DNA of 64,000 bases from Zoroaster sp. YZ-2022 (Eukaryota; Echinodermata; Asteroidea; Forcipulatida; Zoroasteridae): assembly GCA_029582265.1 (NCBI GenBank), contig CM055830.1, positions 31,599,172 to 31,663,171 on the forward strand, written 5' to 3'. The notes beneath the pieces were generated by a model. It saw only the letters and a program-made list of their open reading frames with translations, searched no databases and was not told the origin of the DNA. Shown here piece by piece: positions 23,902 through 33,702 of the stretch (position 1 is the first letter of the stretch; every line of letters starts with the position of its first letter). The position numbers and the translations under genes were made by a program.

Positions 23902-24303
23902 TAAGGCTGTACGTTTTCGGTTATTTCGGGAAACGGATACCTGAAATTGGAAATCTTTGGATACATGGTTACCCGTAAACATTTTTGTAAAAACACATAC
24001 ATATAAATACTCCCGAATGTATAAAATAACCAATATGAACACAAGTTTCTCTTGTTTTATTAGAGTCATAATAAATGTGGATTTACTGTAATAATTTCCC
24101 GCCTCTATATTAAACACAACTTGTAGCATCCCCATTCCCCACACACATTTTGTTAAAAAATAAAAATAAATCAGAGACTTCCATTTGTCTGGCTGAAATG
24201 TTCAGCCAGAATTTTAAGAAGTCATTTACGGGTAATTGGAACAGAAAAATAGAACCGAGTAATGACAGTTTCGGCAGGATATCTGGATACCCACACAGCC
24301 TTA
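23902..24303. mobile_element. TAAGGCTG-type MITE, complete, hAT-like
   Basis: Terminal inverted repeats TAAGGCTGTACG / CACACAGCCTTA enclose blocks rich in GGATACC and CGGGTAATTGGAAC. The flanking 8-mers CTTTTGAG (23894-23901) and CCTTTGAG (24304-24311) agree at 7 of 8 bases, the size expected for a hAT target duplication. Fragments occur at 3062, 31469 and 48143, and a heavily interrupted copy at 53966-55173. Confidence 0.75.
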
Positions 24304-24545
24304 CCTTTGAGTAGCGAGGGTTCCGAGATGAACCTTTGGTTATAATTCAACGTTCCGATCAGTATGCTCTGAATGTCTCCAGGAGTTGTAATAATTGTTG
24401 GTTCTGAGAAGAACCGGTGGTGAGAAACTCAATGTTCTTCTCAGAACCAACAGTTATTACAACTCCTTTAGAAGATAATCAGAGCATACTGATCCAATCA
24501 TTGAGTTATCCAAATGTTCTTCTCAGAACCCTCACTGTAATAATC
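24304..24545. repeat. Hairpin repeat (TTGTAATAATTGTTGGTTCTGA arms)
   Basis: 24372-24465 is an inverted repeat: AGGAGTTGTAATAATTGTTGG faces CCAACAGTTATTACAACTCCT around a short CGGTGGTGAGAAACTC loop. A GATCAGTATGCTCTGA block to its left faces its complement ATCAGAGCATACTGATC to the right. A sister hairpin is at 58459-58580. Confidence 0.7.
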
Positions 24546-24549
24546 TCGT

Positions 24550-24845
24550 GTTTTAACCCTAACTACTCCAAATCCTCCAAAATCCTTCTCCTGGTTTTGC
24601 CCGATTCAGTACTCCACAGTAGACCCTATAGCCCAGCGAATAGAGCATGTAGCCATGTGTACCAAATCCATCAAAATCCACCGGCTTCTTTTGTTGGATT
24701 CAGGACTGCGTATAGCCAAGCCATGGATGCTTTGCATTTGCTACTCTACCAATTCCATCAAACCCCAACGGCTACTTTTGTTGGATTCAGGACTGTGTAT
24801 AACCATGCCTTATCTGAAGTGTTGACAACACCATAAGAAAAGTCA
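24550..24845 (+). mobile_element. TTAA element relic (CCTTCTCCTGGTTTTGCC class)
   Basis: Starts TTTTAACCCTAACTACTCCAAATCC and carries CAGTACTCCACAGT, AGCGAATAGAGCATGTAGCC and TTTTGTTGGATTCAGGACTG, the last twice. A close relative is at 26897-27170 and a fragment at 46690-46830. Confidence 0.6.
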
Positions 24846-24847
24846 CA

Positions 24848-25215
24848 TTAACCCTCCTATAGGTTTAACAATCAAAGACACTCAAAATTTGTATGTAACT
24901 CCCAACCCATTGACTTTGTGCAGTGCACTCAAATAAATGCAAGTACATGTGGCTATGGTAGGAGGTCAAACCAAAACCACTCGACTGTATATGAGTCTGC
25001 TGCTAACTTATGCAGTACATACACAGCTCTGTGTGACTCTGCATATAACTTATGTAGGACATACACAAGTGTGTTTGACTTTGCCACTATCTCCAGCACT
25101 CTTAGAGAAAAATACACGTGTGAACAATTGGCAATGCAACCAAAAATACTCAAGTGACTGTCTGTGGGTGCGGTGCTTACTGGGCCAAATTTCAGCCTGG
25201 GCATAGGAGGGTTAA
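24848..25215. mobile_element. TTAA element of the CCCTCCTA class
   Basis: TTAACCCTCCTATAGG at the left and GCATAGGAGGGTTAA at the right form a TTAA-flanked inverted repeat of about 10 bp. The inner part repeats TATGTAGGACATACACA-like blocks three times. The open frames inside (24918-25206) are by-products of this repetition. Confidence 0.7.
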
Positions 25216-25265
25216 TGACAAAATATTCAGGTTCGTGACAATGCGGAATTACCGCCTTCGGGTAT

Positions 25266-25495
25266 TTCAAGGGACAATATCGTCATGATCACCAGGGCAT
25301 GGAATCGGAGTGCTAGTTTTAGATTAACTCAGTGACTGAAAATAATACCCACATGATGAGGTCATATTACCGTTGCAGCTGTATAAATGAGCCAGTAATT
25401 TTCAGTCACTGTGTACATCTTTATACCAGGACACCGATTCCATGCCCTGTTTCTGTAGAACGTCTGCTCTGATCATGACGATACTGTCCCTTTCA
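25266..25495 (+). mobile_element. GGGACA-type MITE with a TTCA target duplication
   Basis: Complete element (AGGGACAATATCGTC ... GACGATACTGTCCCT) flanked by TTCA on both sides (25266-25269 and 25492-25495) instead of the usual TTAA. This shows the 4-bp flank is a genuine target-site duplication and not part of the element. Confidence 0.8.
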
Positions 25496-25496
25496 A

Positions 25497-26896
25497 CAGA
25501 AATTCACTATGGAAACTCATTAACCAATTCTGCTAAAATGATTCTACCCGAGACAGAAATTTTTCAAGGGATTTTTGATACCATCATCAACTTGACACCA
25601 CTTGAGGAAGTTTTATGTTAAAGTGCGATCATCTGTTTTTTGTGTTTAGCAAAAGTTCATTTCGGCTTTAATTGCCGTAAATCCCAACAAATCATTCCTT
25701 CTTTTCTCATTTTGCAAAGTTGACATATTCACATTAGGCACGATCAGAAGTCTTTATTTCAAGCAAATGTTCATTCCCCAGGCGAGGCAAATTACAACGA
25801 GATTCCAGTAAAATGACACGAATGCACACGAGACGGAAAAACATGAAATAAAGTGCCTTTCGAAACATCGACTGTCTAAATTACTCCCGAGACATGCAAA
25901 CTCCATTATGAGCCATTTAAATCAAACTTGATTAGGGGGATGGCTGTTACTGATGCCGAGCCGAAGGGTTTCAGATTTCGTGGGTGAAAATCACGTCAAG
26001 TGCACAAAGCGAAAATAATTCCACAGTATTGAAATTGATATGGTCGTGTCCGTCGTTAAGCATTTCAGCGGTGGGTTGCGTTTGTTGATAATAAGAGCTC
26101 ATATTAAGAGTGGTTTACATGTGGTTGTCATGGTTATCTGCAAGATAATGTCTGTAAAGTTGTAGACAAAAAGGCGTAGTAAAAAAATCTCCACAATTAT
26201 GCCATTTGAAACCCTCATTAGCATTCCACCAACGGTGAAAGAATGATCGTCTTAGTCAATCACCCAGGGGCGAAACATTAATTTGTTGATGAAATTCTTG
26301 CGTTGGGTGTTAAACAATTGATTAAATTTTTGCCCGACACCGACATGTGTATAGCACTGTATACTCGGTGCTTTCCGAGTGTCTGTGGAAAAAACTTGAC
26401 AGGCAATTCGACTAGTAAGCAGGAGGTCGTGGGTTCGAACCCTTTTACTTAAAAGGGTTAGTGTCGCTTATATGCACAAAAGGTATGTGTACAACATATT
26501 GGACATTCAATGGTTGGGAGTGGCCTCCATGTATAGGAGGGTTACTGACTGCTTCATGTCACAGAAGTAGCCTAAAAAACTAAGCTGCCATTTTCAGCAA
26601 GTCCTATCACATTATTTTTTTAAATTTTTTGGATTTACATTTTTTTTCTAACAAGAAAATTTAAAAGTGAATTAGTTCCGTTAGCAGGGTCCTATTTCAT
26701 AAAGCTGCTTTATAGCGAAAAACTACATAGCAAAACATTTACTTCCTCCAAATCACACATCTCTCATTTTCAAACCAGCGTACAGGGTTAAGAGTTGCCC
26801 ACTTCCATTGAGATTCTGATTACTTTAACCTTTTTTTTTAAATTTAAATTGAATTGGTTTATTAATAATGAACGTCTCAGCCATAGGGTGGAATTG
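25497..26896. other. Long stretch without recognised genes; relics only
   Basis: No exon or transposon body was recognised. A B-box-like GTGGGTTCGAACCC at about 26430-26443, preceded by GTATAGCACTGTATACTCGG, resembles a different tRNA-derived SINE relic. At 26515-26546 the string GGAGTGGCCTCCATGTATAGGAGGGTTA is one end of the TTAA element class also seen at 36160-36970. Confidence 0.45.
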
Positions 26897-27170
26897 TTTT
26901 CACATTTCCATTAAAAACCACCCCAAATCCTCTAAAATCCTTCTCCTGGTTTTGCCTGATTTTGATGGATTCAGTACTCCACAGTGTAGCCCAGCGAATA
27001 GAGCATGTAGCCCTGTGTACTAAATCCATCAAACTCCACCGGCTGCTTTTGTTGGATCCAGGACTGTGTATAGCCAAGCCATGGACGCTTTGCATTTGCC
27101 ACTGTACCAATTCCATTTGGGATGGTTCCTAGCGAAAATGCCTAGGTGGTTAGGTTTAAAGGTTAGCCAA
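26897..27170 (+). mobile_element. TTAA element relic next to exon C
   Basis: Related to 24550-24845 (CCTTCTCCTGGTTTTGCCTG, AGCGAATAGAGCATGTAGCC, TTGGATCCAGGACTGTG). It ends GCCTAGGTGGTTAGGTTTAA about 20 bp from the donor site of the GALNT exon. Confidence 0.6.
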
Positions 27171-27189
27171 AGAAAAAATATGAACTTAC

Positions 27190-27397
27190 CTATCTTTGTG
27201 AATACGTGCTAGTAACGGCTCAAGCCAGCCTTCCGTACATTCTATATGTGCATCTAGAAATATTAAGACCTCTCCCTTGGCAACTGATGCCCCCCGCAAA
27301 CGGGCTCGTATAAGACCGCTTCTTTTCTCCATCCGTTCGACATGGGTCGGGACTGGAAGTTTCTTGATATACTCCTCCAGTTGTTTCCCAAGAAAAT
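27190..27397 (-). CDS. GALNT1/13-like exon C: catalytic core with DxH motif
   Basis: A 208-bp internal exon of a polypeptide N-acetylgalactosaminyltransferase, the Golgi enzyme family that adds GalNAc from UDP-GalNAc to Ser/Thr and so starts mucin-type O-glycans. On the minus strand it opens after TTCCCCATGGACAG, completes a split Asp codon (G from exon B, AT here) and reads [16 protein letters not shown], then [23 protein letters not shown] and [13 protein letters not shown]. It ends in phase 2 at a consensus donor AG|GTAAGT. DAH is the Mn2+-binding DxH motif of the GT27 fold. Vertebrate GALNT1 has Cys where this copy has Ile (ATA codon) directly after the His. The next exon (the GGFNW region) was not found in the window. 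Family assignment is secure; the GALNT1/13 subgroup is likely from the neighbouring exons. Confidence 0.95.
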
Positions 27398-27450
27398 CTG
27401 TCCATGGGGAAAGAACAGAAAAGTAGGATTTAAGAAAACAAATCAGATTT

Positions 27451-27541
27451 CCCCCCCCCCCCCCCCACAATACGGGAGATTTTCTTGCCCCATCCATAAA
27501 ATATTGGAGAACTTGCATTTTACTGTTGGGGGGGGGGGGGG
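27451..27541. repeat. Facing poly-C and poly-G tracts near the splice acceptor
   Basis: A run of about 17 C (27451-27467) and a run of about 14 G (27528-27541) lie 60 bp apart, some 55-145 bp upstream of exon C on the transcript. They can pair with each other, and in the transcript the G-run could form a quadruplex. Run lengths may be affected by sequencing error. Confidence 0.7.
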
Positions 27542-28256
27542 GAACTGGCTGGGGCAACCTGGCTGGGGCAACCTGCTGGGGAACTTGTTAGGGAAATTGA
27601 ATATATCAACATTACTTCTTGTCCTTTCTCAACATAAGTATGGACTAAAAGTTTATTAGGTTTATTTTTAGGTTATTTCCCTAAAAAATCTATTAAAGGG
27701 AATTGTGGAAGTCGGATATAAGAAAGTAGCAATGTTGTTTTTCCACAACTGGGGAAGAGAGTCTTGCCCAATCCCTCAATATTGGGGAAAGGATTTATCG
27801 ACATTACTTCTTGTCTATCTCAACATGTGTCTAGACTAGGAGTTTTTGGATTAGTATATTTACCTAGAAAATCTATTAAAGAAAATCCAGGAAGTCAGAT
27901 GTAAGAAAAGAGGGATTTTTTTCACAATAAGAGAAATGATCTTGCCCCACCCCTAATATTTTGAGGAACTTGCATATTCAGGAAATGTCAGGAGATATTG
28001 GGGAACTGGTTATCAACATTAATTATTTTCCTTTATTAACATGGGTCTTGTCTGGAAGTTTTTTGATTAGGTAATTTCCCCTGGAAATCTATTAAAGGGA
28101 ATTGAAGAAATCAGACGTAAGAAAACATGAATGTTTTTATTTTTCAACAATAGGGGATGGTCTTGCCTCACTCCTAAAAGTTGGGAAATATTGGGGGACT
28201 AGATTTATCAAAATAACTTCTTGTTCATCTTAACATGTGCCTACACTAAATATTTC

Positions 28257-28553
28257 TTAATGACTGCAAGGGTCAAAATCATTCAAAATGTTGATATACT
28301 TGCCAAGGCATATCTAGTACACTTAAAAGTCAAACACTGTCAAACCTTATGTGTAGTAAGTACATTTACAGGTCAAAATGAGTCGACCGTTTTTGACTGG
28401 TATTAAGCATTGTCTGGTATTGTTCAGGGAAGTCAAAATGACAGTAAAAACCAGTCAACAATGTCACTGTATGCACATTTGGGTCAACAGTCAAAACAGA
28501 CAGTTGACTGATTTTGACCTCTATAGCTACTTGCCACTAAAGTTCAGCGATAG
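28257..28553 (+). repeat. Dispersed repeat rich in GTCAAAA / TTTTGAC
   Basis: Starts GACTGCAAGGGTCAAAA and contains TTTTTGACTGGTATT, ACAGTAAAAACCAGTC and GGGTCAACAGTCAAAACAG. A reverse-orientation copy with two later insertions lies at 42598-43560, and a fragment at 63240-63303. It has a loosely palindromic layout. Class unknown. Confidence 0.7.
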
Positions 28554-28578
28554 TAGGAGGGGGAAGTACATGTAAGAT

Positions 28579-29330
28579 GTAATAATAATAATAATAAAGA
28601 TTTGTAGCGCGCACATATCCACCCTGCTGGGCACTCAAGGCGTGGAAACAAAGAAAAAACATGGATACAAACAATATACAATGATAGCATAGGGAAAAAA
28701 TGATGTACTGAGATACATGTATCTACAATGCAATTACAAATATACATCATCTTTGAATAATTGTGACATAAGATGAGTTTTAAACATCGACTTAAATCTA
28801 GTTATACCATGACAAGATTTGAGTTTTGTTGGAAGATGATTCCAGAGTCTCGGAGCCGCGACAGAAAAAGACCTATCACCCCAGTTCCGTTTTGAAGTTG
28901 GTTCCTTTAGGAGTGACATGTTGCTGGAGCGCAAATTGCATGATGGAGTGTAGACTTTAAGCAGTTCAGAAATATAAATTGGAGCAATGTTATTAAAAGA
29001 TTTGTGAACAATTAGCATAAGTTTAAAAACAATTCTCTGTGAAACAGGAAGCCAGTGCAGTTCTTTCAAGATTGGTGTGATATGGCATGACTTTCTGGAC
29101 AAAGTCACAACACGAGCTGCTGTGTTTTGTATGTACTGAAGATGAGATATTTGATTCTGCGGGAGACCGTAGAGGAGAGCATTCCCGTTATCGAGACGTG
29201 ATGTGACAAACGCATGTATAATTTGTTCAGCAGCACTTTTATTCAAGTATTTCCTTATTCGGCTAATATTTCTGATATGAAATGATGATATGCGAACAAT
29301 GTTGGAGATATGAGGTATGAAAAAAAAAAA
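28579..29330 (-). mobile_element. CR1/L2-like LINE 3' end, 5'-truncated
   Basis: Minus-strand fragment of a non-LTR retrotransposon. It has the C-terminal part of a reverse transcriptase ORF (about 29330 down to 28734), a 3' UTR ending GCGCGCTACAAATCTTT, and an (ATT)n tail seen as (AAT)n at 28579. Recognisable conserved blocks are LNKSAAEQIIHAFVTSRLD, HITPILKELHWLPVSQRI, NNIAPIYISELL and RSFSVAAPRLWNHLP. These are typical of the region after the RT palm in CR1/L2-type elements. The frame is open for about 200 codons, so this copy is fairly young. The 5' RT domain and endonuclease are absent. It interrupts the exon-border array. Confidence 0.88.
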
Positions 29331-29910
29331 TGGAATATTGTTTTTCCACAATTCATCTTTACCAGAAGTTTCTAGATTAGGTTATTTCCCTAGGAAATCT
29401 ATCAAATGCAATCGAGGAAGTCAGATGTAAGAAAACAAGAATGTTGTTTTTCCACAATTTATCTACATTACTTTTTGTCACTTTCAACACTAAAAGTTGT
29501 TTGATTAGGTTATTTCCCTAGAAAACCGTTCTTCCTTTGTTTCGTGTCACTACACTTTTCCCAAGCCAGTTCAAAACACAAGCGATCTGCCACAGGAGAT
29601 GAATGCCTTTAGGTCAGAACAACTATTAAAGGGAATCAAGTACGTCAGATGTACGAAAAGAAGAAAGCCGTTTTTCCATAATTTATCAACGTTACTTATT
29701 GTCCATCTCAACATGTGTCAAGACATGATTAGGTTATCTCCCTAGAAAATATATTAAGGGGAAAGGAGGAAGTCAGATGTAAGAAAACAAAGTTGTTTTT
29801 CCACAATTTATCAGCGTCCATCTCAACATGTGTCTAGACTTGATTAGGTTATTTCCCGAGAAAATATTTAATATATTTCCCTAGAGTCAGATGTAAGAAC
29901 ATTTTCAGAA

Positions 29911-30028
29911 TTTTCAGTCTATTGTGTCACAACAACTGCAATCGTCGCTTATGTAAATCTACCATATGTTTACTGTATTCCTCCCTCCCCAATTCGGCAG
30001 TGTCCCCGCCCCCTTTTTTTTCAATGCC
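29911..30028. other. Short unassigned intron stretch
   Basis: Follows the last exon-border unit. No feature apart from a CCCCGCCCCC-T-run near 30003. Confidence 0.4.
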
Positions 30029-31015
30029 CTGAATTTCATCGAGCTGCTTAAGCCTCAGTCACACATTCAGGATTTTTACTGCCGTCCTTGATAGGACCAT
30101 TCCCGATTAAAATTTGTCAAAAGTCTGATCAAGATCCTGTGATTCGTGGCGGGAAATTCACAAATTTGTAAAAACATTTATTTAATCACGACAACAATCA
30201 GATATTGTTCAGGAAGCGTCCCGATTCAGCCGTTTCCAGCCGAATTCGTCCCGATTCTCCCGTTCTCAATCTGAATCTGATCCGATTTGTATCTTCCGCA
30301 TGGTAAAAAACGACCGAATCTGTCCCAACACCGTCCGGATTCTCCCGAATGCGATCCGACAGAGATCAGACAGTGACCGGACAGTGAACCGACGCTGACG
30401 GAAGACATCCGTTAGAAAACCGTTAGTCACGTGATAGTCCGGTCCTGAAAAATTTCTCCAAATCATGCCCGTTCATCACGACAGCGTCCCGATCCACAGG
30501 ACACCGTCCAGACACCGTCCAGACAACACAGGACATTGTTACGATTTTGATCCGATACAGCAGAATCTGTCACGACATAGTCACGATTGTAATCCGACTA
30601 GACAAAATCGCTGAGTTTCCAGAATATTACGGACGCACTACTGTCGGGAGTGCTTGGCGACCTCTCTGGACCTTTCCGATCCGTAGGACTCTGTTACGAA
30701 CGTATACGACTGCGTTCAGACAATGATAGGACATTCCAGATCATTGAGGATAGTAATCCGACTTTTTCACTTTTCGTGTCGTAGCGCTGTCTGATCTCAA
30801 ACGGGAGCCATAATCGGCACTGTGTGAACGCCGCATTAGCAGAAAAAAATTGCTTAGCAGAAAAAAATGCTTAGCGGATTTTTGGGGTTACCAGCCAAAC
30901 TTTCATACAAAATGTATGCATTTTGGCTGGTAGTCTGTTTTATAATGCTTAGCTAAAATATTTGCTTAGCAAAATTCTCTGCTTAGCAGCTCTATGAAAC
31001 TGGCCCATGCATGTA
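30029..31015. mobile_element. Palindromic GCTTAGCA MITE, split by another element
   Basis: The left stump (CCTGAATTTCATCGAGCTGCTTA) and right part (TTAGCAGAAAAAAATTGC ... CTGCTTAGCAGCTCTATGAAACTGGCCC) form one inverted-repeat element related to 23186-23393. The inner TTTGGCTGGTAGTCTGTTTTATAATGC block is diagnostic. The insertion at 30052-30834 split it. Confidence 0.7.
30052..30834. mobile_element. Non-autonomous DNA transposon with many CCGAT motifs
   Basis: Ends GCCTCAGTCACACA and TGTGTGAACGCCGC are imperfect inverted repeats. Flanks CTTA and ATTA are compatible with a 3-bp TTA duplication, as in PIF/Harbinger elements. The interior is unusually rich in short CCCGATT, GATCCGA, CGTCC and CGGACAG motifs on both strands and has higher GC than its surroundings. 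Open frames at 30226-30466 are by-products. Confidence 0.6.
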
Positions 31016-31468
31016 ATAACCTTTTACCATGAGTGTGTTCTGAATATTTCATTTAACCCAAATTTGTATTCTGTCCTTGCGTCATCGGCGTCAGACTCAC
31101 AAAGCAACAAATTAAACCGGGAAAATGCATTACCCTGCTAGTGCAATTATGCATAAACAAGTATATCATAAATTGAAGGCAGGTATTCGATATAACACGT
31201 CTTCTGGTACACAATGCGTGACGACCACTCGTGACGACGTTATTATTAACATAAAATGATCCAATGAAGCGTGACACACATCCTGTGCAAGGAGTGAACA
31301 AAGGATCTCAAATGGCTTTCCTGGAAATGATTTTGTTGTATTTGGGGGTTTTTTTTCAAAAAAAGGTTCCGTAGCAACACTTTTAAGCAGAAGTATTTTT
31401 GTCTATGTAATGCTCATTTTAGGTAACAAATCTTGAATTTTGATGAATTTTTCTGTAGTACATTTTAT
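31016..31468. other. No recognised feature
   Basis: Intronic sequence of the GALNT gene. No coding signature on either strand that I could defend and no repeat matched elsewhere in the window. Confidence 0.45.
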
Positions 31469-31838
31469 GGCTGTGCCGGGTATCTGGGTATCCGGCCAAA
31501 ACGATCATTACCCGGTTCCATTTTTCGGTTCCAATTACCCGTAAACAACTTTTTAAAATTCTGACTTAACATTTGAGCGGTGCGAACAGAAATCTGTGAC
31601 TCTTGAAACAATGTAATGTTTACACTTTTACAGACAATTATCTTTAAATTCAAGAGATTGCACTCCAATAAAGAAAAGATCGATTTAAGTATGGTATCCT
31701 CTGTATTATAAAAGTCAATTTGTTACCATTTACTGTACATGTATTTGTACACCACCGGAGGAAGTTTTCAACAAAAATGAAAACGGGTATCCGGGTATCC
31801 GAAGTTTCCTGATTTTGGGTATCCGGTTACAAAAATAT
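31469..31838. mobile_element. Diverged TAAGGCTG-type MITE
   Basis: GGCTGTGCCGGGTATCTGGGTATCC and TTCGGTTCCAATTACCCGTAAACA at the left, GGGTATCCGGGTATCCGAAG and GGGTATCCGGTTAC at the right. Middle and terminal parts are divergent from the complete copy at 23902. Confidence 0.55.
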
Positions 31839-31841
31839 CCT

Positions 31842-31946
31842 TGGTTACCAGTCAAACTTTCATACAAAATGCATGCATTTTGGCTGGTAGTCTGTTTTAT
31901 ATTGCTTAGCAAAATTCTCTGCTTAGCAGCTCTAGGAAATTAGCGC
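31842..31946. mobile_element. Half of a GCTTAGCA palindromic MITE
   Basis: GGTTACCAGTCAAACTTTCAT...GGCTGGTAGTCTGTTTTAT...CTGCTTAGCAGCTCTAGGAAATTAG, closely matching 30890-31010. Confidence 0.65.
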
Positions 31947-32191
31947 CGAGTTCAAACAAGAACTGCCAGTAAAATAAGGAAAAGCAACGGGCGAGGTATC
32001 TTTAAAGGAAATGGAAAAATATAGACAGTCACTGTACATTATGAATACCTAACGGCATCAATCATGCATATATTGGAGAATCAGACAGGACACTGTTATC
32101 TCCAAATGACATCAAATAAACATGACATGCACAAAGCTCAACCTAATGTACAATATCTTCAAACAGAATTAATTATACAGGCATCTAGGCC
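31947..32191. other. Unassigned intron sequence
   Basis: Nothing recognised between the MITE fragment and the LINE tail. Confidence 0.4.
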
Positions 32192-32470
32192 ACAGAAACT
32201 TAACAAAGCTTCCAACTAAACTCAAATCTTGTCATAGTATAACCAGATTTAAGTCGATGCTTAAAATTCATCTTATGTCACAACTCTTCAAAGATGATGT
32301 ATATTTGTAATTGCATTGTAGGTACATGTATCTCAGTACATAATTTTTTTTCCCCTATGCTATCATTGTATATTGTTTGTATTCATGTTTTTCTTTGTTT
32401 CCGCGCCTTGAGCGCCCAGCAGGGTGGATATGTGCACGCTAAAAATCTTTATTATTATTATTATTATTAT
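32192..32470 (+). mobile_element. CR1/L2-like LINE, 3' terminal fragment
   Basis: Plus-strand copy retaining only the end of the reverse transcriptase frame (TKLKSCHSITRFKSML-like coding, with CTTATGTCACAACTCTTCAAAG) and the 3' UTR (CGCCTTGAGCGCCCAGCAGGG...ATGTGCACGC) with an (ATT)n tail at 32451-32469. It is the same family as 28579-29330 and 54241-54750. Confidence 0.82.
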
Positions 32471-32538
32471 GAATTTTGGAAGCATTTGGGTAATTCCATG
32501 GTTAGATTCCATTTTTTTTAAAAGTATTGCACCCACTC

Positions 32539-32772
32539 TTAACCCTAACCCTCCCAAATCCTCTTTGCCAAAGTGAAGGATTTTGAAGGATTGAGGTTAC
32601 GTCCTCTTTGCTAAAGTGAAGGATTTTGGAGGATTGAGGTTATTAGGCATACTTGCCTTTCCATGGTACATGTACATCCATGTTTGTTGTAGTGAGATTT
32701 AACCAAGTAAAATTTAACCAATGTCACAAAAGACGATTTCTGTACCACGTCTTTGGCCCTCCTCCCTAAAGG
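32539..32772 (+). mobile_element. P1-type TTAA element, left part only, plus a shared flank
   Basis: TTAACCCTAACCCTCCCAAATCC followed by the AAGTGAAGGATTTTG repeats and GCATACTTGCCTTTCCATGG, broken off near 32693. The block 32694-32772 (GATTTAACCAATGTCACAAAAGACG...CTTTGGCCCTCCTCCCTAA) recurs at 50934-50990 in front of the same downstream composite. Confidence 0.65.
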
Positions 32773-32908
32773 ACCAATATCATCATGATCAACAGGGCAT
32801 GGAATCAGAGTGCTCGTTTTAGATTAACTCAGTGACTGAAAATAATACCCCACATGATAAGGTCATATTACCGTTGCTGCTGCATAAATGAACCAGTAAT
32901 TTTCAGTT
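32773..32908 (+). mobile_element. GGGACA-type MITE, left half
   Basis: GGACCAATATCATCATGATCAACAGG to CAGTAATTTTCAG, where the P1 element begins. The junction is the same one seen at 51120-51127, where the missing right half is still present on the other side of the inserted element. Confidence 0.75.
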
Positions 32909-33702
32909 AATCCTAACCTTCCCAAAATCCTCCGAAATCCTCTTTGCTAAAGTGAAGGATTTTGGAGGATTGAGGTTATTAGGCATACTTGCCTTTCTAT
33001 GGTACATGTACATCCATGTTTGTTGTAGTGATTGCAAGCTCAGTGCTTGGGTCACTGGACACTGTTTATTGCTCCATGCATGCAGGGAGGGTCCCTGGCC
33101 ATGTACATGTATCACAGATTAGAAACACATGTGTGCATACATGTTATGTGCTTGCTTTACTACTGAAGGATTTTGGAGGATTCAGGTTATGTGTAAGCAA
33201 ATGGGCCTAGGGAGTTAGGAAGGATTCCTGTGTGTAAGCAAATGGGCCTAGGGAGTTAGGAAGGATTCCTGTGTGTAAGCAAATGGGCCTAGGGAGTTAG
33301 GAAGGATTCAGGTTATGTGTAAGCAAATGGTCCTAGGGAGTTAGGGAGGATTCAGGTTATGTGTAAGCAAATGGTCCTAGGGAGTTAGGGAAGATTCAGG
33401 TTATGTGTAAGCAAATGGGCCTAGGGAGTTAGGAAGGATTCAGGTTATGTGTAAGCAAATGGGCCTAGGGAGTTAGGAAGGATTCAGGTTATGTGTAAGC
33501 AAATGGGCCTAGGGAGTTAGGAAGGATTCAGGTTATGTGTAAGCAAATGGGCCTAGGGAATTAGGAAGGATTCAGGTTATGTGTAAGCAAATGGTCCTAG
33601 GGAGTTAGGAAGGATTCAGGTTATGTGTAAGCAAATGGGCCTAGGGAGTTAGGAAGGATTCAGGTTATGTGTAAGCAAATGGGCCTAGGGAGTTAGGGTT
33701 AA
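32909..33702 (+). mobile_element. P1-type TTAA element with expanded 44-bp repeat
   Basis: Starts GTTAATCCTAACCTTCCC. The body carries GCATACTTGCC, CAGTGCTTGGGTCACTGGACACTG and ACACATGTGTGCATACATG. A tandem run (33176-33700) has about 12 units of 44 bp with the core GGATTCAGGTTATGTGTAAG and CAAATGGGCCTAGGGAGTTAG. It ends AGTTAGGGTTAA. Confidence 0.85.

Larger units (their letters stand above)
27398..29910 (-). repeat. Decayed tandem copies of the exon C acceptor border
   Basis: Upstream of exon C on the transcript, the intron holds about eight imperfect units of 120-215 bp (near 27610, 27803, 28018, 28211, 29345, 29466, 29690 and 29815). Each resembles the real exon border: a stretch like ACATGGGTC..CTGGAAGTTTCTTGAT (first ~55 bases of exon C), TTTCCC-AGAAAATCT (the acceptor), and TAAGAAAAC plus CTTGCCCCA..ATATT-GGAGAACTTGC (adjacent intron). 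Read on the minus strand, most units keep AG|ATTT at the acceptor. At least three (27673, 29373 and likely 29508) then meet a TAA five codons in. The array is interrupted by a dispersed repeat and a LINE. Confidence 0.8.
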
